Notes under the pieces: generated by a model
The model's database searches: none
What the model saw: only the letters and a program-made list of their open reading frames with translations
What the model was told of the DNA's origin: nothing
DNA from: Thermotogaceae bacterium
Lineage (GTDB): Bacteria > Thermotogota > Thermotogae > Thermotogales > Thermotogaceae
Direction of reading: 5' to 3'
Assembly (NCBI GenBank): GCA_027038385.1
Contig: JALVXE010000178.1
Span: 1-7,522 of the forward strand
DNA: 7,522 nucleotides
Shown: positions 1 through 6,012 of the stretch, piece after piece
How the letters are laid out: each line of letters opens with the position of its first letter
Numbering within the stretch: the first letter of the stretch is position 1
Made by a program: the position numbers and the translations under genes

Positions 1-822
1 AAGTGTGAGAGGGGAGAGCCGCCACATGGAGTTTTTCTGGCAGTAATGGTATATGAAGTAATACGGAAGCACCGTGAACAATATAGGGCCTGTGATGTTT
101 CCAAGCGTGACGGCTATTATGTTGGATGTCCACATCTGACCCCATCCGACTTTTCCAAGAAAGGCACCGAGTGATAAGAAGAACATGTTGGCTACGGAAT
201 GCTCAAATCCAGATGCAACGAACGCGGATATCGGAAATAGTATTCCGAGTATCTTCCCTTCAACTGTCTGTGCAGATATTGCCATTATTACGGCTAGATT
301 TACCAGTATGTTGCAGAGCATACCCCTGACAAACGCTGTCCAAAATCCCAGAGATACTTTTCCGATCGCTATTTTTGTTGCAACTTCTCCGACGATGCTT
401 AAATGATCCGGAGATCCCATAAGACCGCTTTGATAGACTAGCCAGGCCATTACGACGGATCCTATGAAGTTTCCAAGATACACGAAGAACCAATTTCTCA
501 GAACACCACTCAAGTGAATCTTCCTCATAATACATGTAAGCGACATTAGAACATTTCCAGTGAAGAGTTCCGCCCCAGCTATCACGACGAGCATTAGTCC
601 GACTGAGAAGACGACACCTCCGACGAGCTTCTTCAGTCCAAATGCGTCTATTCCAGCCATAGCAGTCATGGCGAAAACCGCTCCGAAACCTATGTACATA
701 CCGGCGAGTATCGCGGATACAAATTGTTTGGATGGAGGCATGGCGGCTTTCACAGCGCAGACCCTCGGTAGTACTTCGTTGTATATCTGTTTTGGCATGA
801 GGAAAAGTTTCTGCTGCTCCAT
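1..822 (-). CDS. Formate/nitrite transporter (FNT) family channel, 3' end cut by the window edge
   Basis: Inner-membrane channel of the FocA/NirC/FdhC family, which forms pentamers and passes small monovalent anions such as formate, nitrite or hydrosulfide. 274 codons are present with no stop before base 1; the family is usually about 260-290 residues, so only a short tail is missing. Diagnostic features read from the minus strand are the PP pair at residues 29-30, AGAELFTGN at 82-90 with Thr88, RGMLCN near 166-171, and GFEHSVANM from 205 with the family's central pore His at 208. Six hydrophobic segments are visible. The ATG at 822 is preceded by a near-perfect AGGAGGTGAT (826-835) with 7 nt spacing, which fixes the start. 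The gene follows mreBCD on the same strand after 115 bp but has its own promoter. Formate is a plausible substrate in a fermentative anaerobe, but sequence alone does not separate formate, nitrite and hydrosulfide channels. Family assignment is firm; substrate is inference. Confidence 0.93.
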   Translation of the reverse strand, partial: MEQQKLFLMPKQIYNEVLPRVCAVKAAMPPSKQFVSAILAGMYIGFGAVFAMTAMAGIDAFGLKKLVGGVVFSVGLMLVVIAGAELFTGNVLMSLTCIMRKIHLSGVLRNWFFVYLGNFIGSVVMAWLVYQSGLMGSPDHLSIVGEVATKIAIGKVSLGFWTAFVRGMLCNILVNLAVIMAISAQTVEGKILGILFPISAFVASGFEHSVANMFFLSLGAFLGKVGWGQMWTSNIIAVTLGNITGPILFTVLPYYFIYHYCQKNSMWRLSPLTL

Positions 823-839
823 GATATCACCTCCTCTTA

Positions 840-855
840 TGTGAAATATATCACA
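840..855. promoter_or_regulatory. Rex- or CRP/FNR-like operator over the -10 box
   Basis: The 16-bp sequence TGTGAAATATATCACA has perfect 5-bp arms, TGTGA and TCACA, around 6 bp; only one pair in the whole palindrome fails. It covers the -10 element of the FNT promoter. As I recall it, the Rex consensus is close to TTGTGAA-N4-TTCACAA, and CRP/FNR proteins use TGTGA-N6-TCACA or TTGAT-N4-ATCAA. Placement over the -10 box fits repression (Rex-type) better than activation, which would normally bind further upstream. Which protein binds cannot be decided here. Confidence 0.55.
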
Positions 856-874
856 ATAATTCATACAATGTCAA
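845..874 (-). promoter_or_regulatory. Sigma-70-type promoter of the FNT gene
   Basis: On the minus strand a perfect -35 TTGACA (869-874) is followed after 18 bp by TATATT (845-850) as the -10. Transcription would start near 838, leaving a leader of about 16 nt that holds the AGGAGGTGAT ribosome binding site and little else. No convincing intrinsic terminator lies between the end of mreD (938) and this promoter, so read-through from the mre operon is also possible. The rest of the 823-937 gap is AT-rich with only short imperfect inverted repeats. Confidence 0.75.
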
Positions 875-937
875 GTTGTGTAAAACATTAAACACTGCGA
901 AGTGGGTTAAGTTTAAATGAGTTTTGAAACTTGTAAA

Positions 938-1294
938 TCACGCTTTTGATTTCAAGATTATCAGTGCTTCTATCAGTGATGCTATGGTAGCTATAATACC
1001 AAAATTTACAAATATAAGGAATATCAAGGAGGAAGCATAGAGTATGTACAGGAAATTCCTGTCGTAAAATAGGTCTGATATGAGAACAGTGACAGCGAGG
1101 ATAGAGAAGGATAGAATTTCAAATACGCCGTTGCCGATTCCGAGGAGGTGGTGAAAGTACAAGATTATAAACAAGAAAATAGGATTTATAGAAGACCAGA
1201 ACGCTCCAAATAAAGCGACTGTTATCAGGGGAATGTATTCTCCCATTGGTCTGTCCCAAAAAACAGAAACTATTCCAAAAGCTAGCCAGATCAT
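938..1294 (-). CDS. mreD: MreD-like rod shape-determining membrane protein (short)
   Basis: 118-residue, very hydrophobic protein with about four membrane segments (roughly residues 18-35, 37-51, 57-75 and 81-113) and a short basic C-terminus ending KSKA. MreD links the MreB/MreC scaffold to the peptidoglycan elongation machinery. The assignment rests mainly on position, directly after mreB and mreC, and on topology; sequence similarity in this family is weak and I see no decisive motif. MreD proteins are often about 160-170 residues with five or six segments, so this copy is compact. The ATG at 1294 overlaps the mreC stop as ATGA, and GGTGAT lies 9 nt upstream on the minus strand, so translational coupling is likely. 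No downstream terminator is evident before the FNT promoter. Confidence 0.75.
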   Translation of the reverse strand: MIWLAFGIVSVFWDRPMGEYIPLITVALFGAFWSSINPIFLFIILYFHHLLGIGNGVFEILSFSILAVTVLISDLFYDRNFLYILYASSLIFLIFVNFGIIATIASLIEALIILKSKA

Positions 1295-1899
1295 TTTCCA
1301 ATGATCACCAATCCTCTGTATACGGCGGTTGGCTTAACCATCCAGAAGTCTCCCTTTCTCCCGATTATCTTTCCTATTTCTCCCTTTCCGAATTCCCTTA
1401 TATATCCTCCAAGAGGAACACTTTTGGATATGAACACTTTCCAGCCCACCAAGTCCAGACTCTCCGGAACTCTAACGAGTGGAGGATCCCCGCCTATCAT
1501 GTTTCCCTCTACTTCTCTTTTCCCGTTCATCACACTAACGAACATCTTGAAATCCTCAGATAGTGGCGTTTCCACCAGCACCCATTTTCCAAGGCTCCTT
1601 TGAACAGTTCCCAAAATTCTCCCATCTTTGTCTATCACTAGGTCTCCTTTCTCTCCCCTTCCCTTGATCAGCACTTCTCCAAGGCTTATCTTGGACACGC
1701 TCAGTATCCTCTCCTTTTCCCTTCTCGCCCCGACGGAACTAACGGTGCACCTTCCGACTGAATCAGTCCATCCCCTTATGGAGAAGAAGTATCTCTCCAT
1801 CGGCCAAAAGGCTCTTTCTATACTTCCACGTATAGGAATGAACTTTTCAAGAACTACTAAGGACACAAGAAGCAGTATGGAAATGATCCACCATCTCAT
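1291..1899 (-). CDS. mreC: Rod shape-determining protein MreC
   Basis: 202-residue bitopic protein: one N-terminal membrane anchor (about residues 4-19, rich in I, L and V) after a short MRWW start, then an extracytoplasmic beta-rich domain. MreC sits outside the membrane, bridges MreB to the elongation synthases and can self-assemble. Visible MreC-type features are a GRILGTV stretch followed by a VLVETPLSEDF-like segment in mid-protein, a GG-containing turn (PLGGYIREFGKGEIGKI) and a final VKPTAVYRGLVIIG strand. It is shorter than most MreC (250-300); the region between anchor and beta domain, usually a coiled coil, is brief. A longer frame opens at 1971, inside mreB. I chose the ATG at 1899 because it overlaps the mreB stop (ATGA), starts directly at the membrane anchor, and has AGAGGGAG (1905-1912) upstream. 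Confidence 0.88.
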   Translation of the reverse strand: MRWWIISILLLVSLVVLEKFIPIRGSIERAFWPMERYFFSIRGWTDSVGRCTVSSVGARREKERILSVSKISLGEVLIKGRGEKGDLVIDKDGRILGTVQRSLGKWVLVETPLSEDFKMFVSVMNGKREVEGNMIGGDPPLVRVPESLDLVGWKVFISKSVPLGGYIREFGKGEIGKIIGRKGDFWMVKPTAVYRGLVIIGK

Positions 1900-2909
1900 C
1901 TGTACTCCCTCTGAAGCTTCTTGAGTAAGTCCATCTTGTCCAGTATAGCCCCTGCTCCCCTCGCAACGCATGTAAGGGGATCCTCTGCCATGATTACTTT
2001 GATCCCGGTCTCTCTGCTTATCAAGGTGTCTATCCCCCTGATGAGTGCCCCTCCACCGGCGATTATTATTCCCCTCTCGACTATATCCGCTATGAGCTCT
2101 GGTGGTGTCTGATCGAGTGTAGATTTCACGGATTCCACTATGGCGGACACGGGTTCCTTGAGAGCCTCTCTAACCTCCCCTCCCTTAAGTGTGACCTTTC
2201 TCGGAAGACCGTTCGACAGATCTATCCCAACGACATCCGTCTCGAGTTCGTCATATTCTGGTATGGGGAAGACATTTCCAATTTCTATTTTCACCCTCTC
2301 CGCTGTTCTCTCACCTATCGCCAACCTGTATATGTCTCTGACGTACTGAACTATAGACTCGTCCATCTCATCACCGGCAACCCTGACCGACTCCCAGACG
2401 ACTATACTTCCAAGCGATATAACTGCAACTTCCGTTGTACCTCCACCTATATCTATCACCATGTTCCCCGTGGGTTCTTCTATGTTAAGCCCCGCTCCTA
2501 TTGCAGTTGCCATCGGCTCTTCCAGAAGAAAAACCCTACTCGCTCCAGCTTCAAGGCCTGCTTCCATTATCGCCCTTCTCTCGACTTCTGTAACACCTGC
2601 CGGCATACCTATGACAACTCTTGGTTTGAAGAAACTGAAAGTTTTTGCCTTGCCTATGAAGTATTTGAGCATTGCGAGTGCTGTGTCGTAATCTGCTATC
2701 ACTCCGTCCTTTAAAGGACGGATCGCCTTTATGGTAGCCGGAGTTTTTCCAAGCATCTTCTTCGCTTCTATTCCGACCTTTAGTATTTCCCCACTTATTG
2801 TGTCCACAGCTATAACCGACGGTTCATTAACAACGATTCCTTTTCCTTTGGCGTAGACGAGTGTATTCGCTGTTCCAAGATCTATTCCCATATCGGTTCT
2901 GCCGAACAT
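1896..2909 (-). CDS. mreB: Rod shape-determining protein MreB (bacterial actin)
   Basis: 337-residue actin-fold ATPase that forms membrane-bound filaments directing lateral cell-wall synthesis. The phosphate-1 loop GIDLGTANT follows the start closely; EEPMA, the phosphate-2 loop DIGGGTTEVAVISLG, GDEMDE, IGERTAERVKIEIG and the adenosine-site IAGGGALIRG follow in the expected order. Length and sequence closely match the MreB I remember from Thermotoga maritima (336 residues). The frame is open up to 2954, but I chose the ATG at 2909: GGGGAGGT (2916-2923) lies 7 nt before it, it gives an N-terminus of typical length (MFGRTDMGID), and the longer starts run into the promoter. An in-frame ATG two codons earlier (2915) is too close to the ribosome binding site. 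mreB is the first gene of mreBCD and is divergent from the DUF89 gene. Confidence 0.96.
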   Translation of the reverse strand: MFGRTDMGIDLGTANTLVYAKGKGIVVNEPSVIAVDTISGEILKVGIEAKKMLGKTPATIKAIRPLKDGVIADYDTALAMLKYFIGKAKTFSFFKPRVVIGMPAGVTEVERRAIMEAGLEAGASRVFLLEEPMATAIGAGLNIEEPTGNMVIDIGGGTTEVAVISLGSIVVWESVRVAGDEMDESIVQYVRDIYRLAIGERTAERVKIEIGNVFPIPEYDELETDVVGIDLSNGLPRKVTLKGGEVREALKEPVSAIVESVKSTLDQTPPELIADIVERGIIIAGGGALIRGIDTLISRETGIKVIMAEDPLTCVARGAGAILDKMDLLKKLQREYR

Positions 2910-2944
2910 ATCCATACCTCCCCAGGCGATCAAATCACGAAAAA

Positions 2945-2953
2945 ATTGTATCA
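2945..2953 (-). promoter_or_regulatory. Extended -10 promoter element for mreBCD
   Basis: The minus strand reads TGATACAAT, an extended -10 (TG-n-TACAAT), about 36 bp upstream of the chosen mreB ATG. No good -35 hexamer is seen at 17 bp, which is tolerated for extended -10 promoters. Transcription would start near 2938 and give a leader of about 29 nt carrying GGGGAGGT. It lies back to back with the DUF89 promoter; the two -10 boxes are 41 bp apart. Confidence 0.45.
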
Positions 2954-2991
2954 TCTAATCAATCAAGTCGCATGGGGATTTTTCGGTGGTG

Positions 2992-2997
2992 TATAAT
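2992..2997 (+). promoter_or_regulatory. -10 box (TATAAT) for the DUF89-oppD transcript
   Basis: A perfect TATAAT lies 19 bp before the GTG start at 3017. The -35 position holds no good match to TTGACA (the nearest hexamer is TCGCAT at 18 bp spacing), so the promoter may be weak or need an activator. Transcription would begin around 3003-3005, essentially at the ribosome binding site GGAGGGGAG (3004-3012). This makes the in-frame ATG at 3002 an unlikely start. Confidence 0.5.
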
Positions 2998-3016
2998 AAG
3001 CATGGAGGGGAGAAAT

Positions 3017-3883
3017 GTGAAGGCTGACGCGAGGTGCTTAGTTTGTCACATGAATCAAGCCCTCAGAGTTTTCAACAAGTACATAAGAAGTGAAGAAGGA
3101 AAATGGGAACGCTTGAAGAATGTCATGGATGTTCTCAAAAGTGCAAGATGGGGTATGAAACCCATCGAAATAGCCGAAATTCTCTATCCAGCGCTTGAGA
3201 ATATGGTGAGCGTCCGGGATGTCTACGAGCAGGAGAAAAAACGTTCAAACGAGATGGCTGAGAAGATGTTGGAAAAATTCGGAAAGATCATAAGATCTTC
3301 CATGGACCCGCTTTACGACGCCGCAAAACTCGCCATAGCGGGAAACCTCATAGACCTTGGGACACCGAACTGGGATGAGGACGGCATTTACAGAAAGATC
3401 TCGGATATTCTGCAAAAGCCTTTTGGGATAAACGACTATGAGATGTTCAAAGAAGAGCTTTCAAATGCTACAAAGATCCTGTACATAGTGGACAACGCTG
3501 GTGAAATAGTCTTCGACAGATTCTTCATAGAAATAATGAAGGAGTACAATGAAGGTGTAGAAGTCGTCGTTGCGGCCAAATCCAAGCCCATAATAAACGA
3601 TGCAACGGTTTCAGAGGCCAAGGAGATAATGAAAAACGTAGCAGAAGTGATAGATTCTGGGATGACCGTTCCAGGAACCATAGTCGAGAAGGGATCAGAT
3701 AGGTTCAGGAGGCTCTTTTTCGGTTCTGATATAGTCATATCCAAGGGTCAAGGGAATTTTGAAGGAATCGTCGGAGAGGGTGGAGGAAACGTTTACTTTC
3801 TGCTAACGGTTAAATGTGATGTAGTAGCCGATTTCCTAAAAGTACCCGTTGGAACGATGGTTTTTATGAAGAAAAAGGAGTGA
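3017..3883 (+). CDS. DUF89 / ARMT1-like family protein, probable metal-dependent phosphatase
   Basis: 288-residue cytoplasmic protein of the DUF89 family (AF1104-like branch), whose studied members are metal-dependent damage-control phosphatases acting on sugar phosphates and related metabolites. The helical N-terminal part opens with CLVCHMNQAL (Cys7, Cys10), usual for this branch. The Rossmann-like C-terminal part has IVDNAGEIVFD with the metal-site pair Asp159-Asn160, then IINDATVSEA with Asp195, then ISKGQGNFEG with Lys243, and KCDVVA (Cys267) near the end. These are the family's conserved active-site blocks, all intact. Start: GTG at 3017, with GGAGG (3004-3008) 8 nt upstream; the frame is open further upstream, but those codons lie in the promoter and in mreB on the other strand. 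oppD starts 6 bp after the stop, so the two are probably co-transcribed. The true substrate is unknown. Confidence 0.87.
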   Translation: MKADARCLVCHMNQALRVFNKYIRSEEGKWERLKNVMDVLKSARWGMKPIEIAEILYPALENMVSVRDVYEQEKKRSNEMAEKMLEKFGKIIRSSMDPLYDAAKLAIAGNLIDLGTPNWDEDGIYRKISDILQKPFGINDYEMFKEELSNATKILYIVDNAGEIVFDRFFIEIMKEYNEGVEVVVAAKSKPIINDATVSEAKEIMKNVAEVIDSGMTVPGTIVEKGSDRFRRLFFGSDIVISKGQGNFEGIVGEGGGNVYFLLTVKCDVVADFLKVPVGTMVFMKKKE

Positions 3884-3889
3884 TCTGTT

Positions 3890-4894
3890 GTGAATGAGCC
3901 CATACTCTCTGTGAAAAACTTGAAGACCTACTTCTACATGGAAGAAGGTGTGGTGAAAGCGGTTGATGGAGTATCGTTCGATCTTTACCAGAATGAGGTT
4001 TTGGGAATAGTTGGAGAGACCGGATCTGGAAAGAGCGTCACAGTCAAATCGATTATGAGACTGATAAAGCCCCCGGGAAAGATAGTTGATGGACAGATCA
4101 TATACCGAACGAAAGATGGTCGGGAAATAGACATATTGAAGATTCCGGAAAAAGAGCTCTACAAGATCAGGGGAAGCGAGATCAGCATGGTCTTCCAAGA
4201 TCCGATGACTTCTCTTAATCCACTCTACACGATAGGAGATCAGCTCGTTGAGACGATAATCGTCCATCAAAACTTAGATAAAAGAAGAGCGAAGATAAAG
4301 GCAATAGAGATGCTTGAGCTTGTTGGAATACCAGAGCCGGAGAAGAGGTTCAACTCTTATCCATTTGAGTTCTCTGGTGGCATGAGGCAAAGAGTTGTGA
4401 TAGCTATCGCCCTTTCATGTAATCCAGCGATACTCATAGCTGATGAGCCAACGACGGCTTTAGACGTCACGATTCAAGCTCAGATACTCGACCTTTTTAG
4501 AAACCTCCAGCAGGAGTTCAAAACCGCGGTCATATTCATAACGCACGACCTCGGGGTCATAGCGTCGATGGCGGACAAGATAATGGTCATGTATGGTGGA
4601 AAACAGATGTAACTCGGATCCGCAGTCGACATTTTTTACAGATCAATGCATCCTTACACTAATATGCTCCTTAGGTCCATCCCAAGGGTTGACAAAAAAT
4701 TGGAGAAATTGGAGCCCATTCCAGGACAACCTCCAAGGATGGTGAACATACCACCGGTGTGCCCGTTTCTTCCGAGGTGCCCCAGGAAGACGGATGTCTG
4801 CATGGAAGAGCTTCCAGATCTCATCGAGGCTAAAAAGGGCCACTACGTGCGCTGCTTCAACCCAATAAAACAAGAGGTGAGAGCCTCGGTATGA
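3890..4894 (+). pseudogene. OppD/DppD-type oligopeptide ABC transporter ATPase interrupted by an in-frame TAA
   Basis: Cytoplasmic ATPase subunit of a peptide-type (or, in Thermotogota, often oligosaccharide) ABC importer. GTG start at 3890 with GGAG 9 nt upstream. The first 240 residues hold a complete nucleotide-binding domain: Walker A GETGSGKS (42-49), Q-loop Gln103, signature FSGGMRQR (161-168), Walker B ILIADEP (181-187) and switch His219. Codon 241 is TAA (4610-4612), yet the same frame continues with LGSAVDIFYRSMHPYT and runs to a TGA at 4892-4894. The total of 334 codons is the normal OppD length. The cut-off part holds the HPY segment (254-256) and four cysteines (291, 297, 304, 322; spacing C-x5-C-x6-C-x17-C), the type of site reported to hold an iron-sulfur cluster in DppD-like proteins. 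A GAA (Glu) to TAA change would explain it. No permease, binding protein or OppF partner is present. A truncated 240-residue ATPase could still be made; sequencing error or readthrough are alternatives. Confidence 0.85.
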
Positions 4895-4910
4895 GGCTCT
4901 CGTTTTTATT
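4879..4910 (+). terminator. Intrinsic terminator overlapping the end of oppD and the next start codon
   Basis: A perfect 9-bp stem (GAGAGCCTC at 4879-4887 with GAGGCTCTC at 4893-4901) closes a 5-nt loop and is followed by GTTTTTATT and then CTTTTT. It would end the DUF89-oppD transcript. It is unusual in that the natural oppD stop (4892-4894) and the ATG of the next gene (4891-4893) lie at the loop and 3' arm, and the U-tract encodes part of the next protein's hydrophobic start. It could therefore act as a terminator whose folding depends on translation. No T-tract directly follows on the minus strand, so it reads as plus-strand only. Confidence 0.82.
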
Positions 4911-6012
4911 CTTTTTCCTTTCGACGACACTCATGGCCTCTCTCATTTTGCTCAACGACTACAACGATATTGGATACATATTCTCTAGTGAATTCCTTTC
5001 TTTCAAGTTTGAAGGGAGATGCCCTGTGGGCGATAGCACTCCAGTGAGTTTCTACTTGCCTCCAAGCGAGATAGCGGATGTATACGGAGATTTTCCGAGA
5101 GAGTCCTTTGCATTCATGTCAAACGGGATAACCATTGGTTCGACTGATACAAGCGTTGTGGTGCCAGATTGGGTCTTTAAGCTACTCTCTGAATCTGAAG
5201 TTTACTGCTATGACGATCCAATAGATTTTCTATCACCTTCAGTAATCAAGGTTCTAAAAAATATGAAAAACTGGGAGATCGGTAGTGTCGTGTCCGAGGT
5301 GATGAATAGGATAGGGGAATACTGGGAGCTTCCAGATGTGTTGAATTTCAAATCTGGTGAAGTGGTGAGTCTCGTTCCAAGAAATCCCAAAGTCAACGCG
5401 GAATATTCAGAGTCTCCTGGGGTTGGCGCAGTTGTGCTTCCAGAAATAAGAGACTTTTCCCGATACAGATACAGCTGGATTGTCAACGGATCAACTGTGG
5501 AATCCTCTATCCTTGTCCTTCCACCAGGCGATTACAAGATAACCCTTGTTGCTACAGATTCGATTGGATTCGACAGCTCGAAATCTCTCGATGTGAGGGT
5601 GACACCGTTTCAGATCGTTAAAAAGCATCTCAGATGCGAGATAGGAATCGACAACTGCAAAACCTTAACGGGGAGCACAAATCCAGGAGTGTATGTTCTG
5701 AAATCTCTAAAAACCTATGGATTGTTCACGTTCATCGTGGATGCCACGGAAACGAGCTTTCCAAAGGTTCAGATATCGCTTGAAGGCGACCGTGTTCAAG
5801 CAAACGCTGAAGACCCGAGTGGGGCGGAAGTTTTTGTATTTGTGAACGGAAGGATAGGTGATAGACTTATCAACGGAAAAAACTTTGTGGAAGTTGTAGC
5901 GGTGGATCCATATGGCAACGCTACGCTTGATTCGACGGAGGTGATTAAGAGCCCGGATGTAAGAGAGGTACTCAACCTTAGGTCACCCTTCTATGTGGGG
6001 TGGGGAAGGTGA
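4891..6012 (+). CDS. Exported protein of unknown function with Ig/PKD-like beta domains
   Basis: 373 residues. I do not recognise the family. Residues 3-21 form a hydrophobic signal peptide or membrane anchor after a single Arg; everything after is polar and beta-rich, so it should lie outside the cytoplasmic membrane. Residues about 193-238 look like an Ig/PKD-type module: a YSWIVNG start, LPPGDYKITLVATDS in the middle and a final LDVRV strand. A second beta module spans about 290-350 (VQANAEDPSG, FVFVNG, FVEVVAVDPYGN). Four cysteines (44, 106, 249, 256) could form disulfides. The ATG at 4891 overlaps the oppD stop (ATGA), and GAGGTGA (4874-4880) lies 10 nt upstream; that site adjoins the terminator stem, so translation may be coupled to oppD. 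A later ATG at 4933 has no ribosome binding site and would delete most of the signal peptide. The last codons overlap the next gene (GTGA), suggesting the two products work together at the cell surface. Confidence 0.8.
   Translation: MRLSFLFFFLSTTLMASLILLNDYNDIGYIFSSEFLSFKFEGRCPVGDSTPVSFYLPPSEIADVYGDFPRESFAFMSNGITIGSTDTSVVVPDWVFKLLSESEVYCYDDPIDFLSPSVIKVLKNMKNWEIGSVVSEVMNRIGEYWELPDVLNFKSGEVVSLVPRNPKVNAEYSESPGVGAVVLPEIRDFSRYRYSWIVNGSTVESSILVLPPGDYKITLVATDSIGFDSSKSLDVRVTPFQIVKKHLRCEIGIDNCKTLTGSTNPGVYVLKSLKTYGLFTFIVDATETSFPKVQISLEGDRVQANAEDPSGAEVFVFVNGRIGDRLINGKNFVEVVAVDPYGNATLDSTEVIKSPDVREVLNLRSPFYVGWGR

Noticed and set aside
909..932. AAGTTT...AAACTT inverted repeat after mreD as a terminator
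   Set aside because: The stem is only 6 A/T-rich pairs with a 12-nt loop and no T-tract follows on the minus strand.
1900..1971. Longer mreC beginning at 1971
   Set aside because: It would place 24 hydrophilic residues before the membrane anchor inside the mreB coding region; the ATG at 1899 has the ATGA overlap and a ribosome binding site.
1246..2691. Plus-strand open frames opposite mreB and mreC
   Set aside because: They are low-complexity Ser/Pro/Ile-rich shadows of the minus-strand genes with no recognisable domain.
2910..2954. Longer mreB beginning at 2954
   Set aside because: It would start inside the predicted promoter, lacks a ribosome binding site and adds 15 residues absent from the T. 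maritima MreB I remember.
4613..4640. Adjacent BamHI (GGATCC) and SalI (GTCGAC) sites right after the premature stop, suggestive of a vector polylinker
   Set aside because: The codons around them translate to a sequence expected for OppD (LGSAVDIFYRSMHPYT) and the frame is kept, so the sites look coincidental rather than cloned-in.
4600..4650. Programmed frameshift in oppD
   Set aside because: The frame is the same on both sides of the stop; this is a nonsense codon, not a frame change.
4689..4717. Perfect TTGACA inside the oppD tail as a promoter for the downstream genes
   Set aside because: No -10-like hexamer lies 16-18 bp downstream, so the match is probably chance.
4646..4894. Separate 82-residue gene starting at the ATG at 4646
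   Set aside because: It is the C-terminal tail of OppD in the same frame, and there is no ribosome binding site before that ATG.
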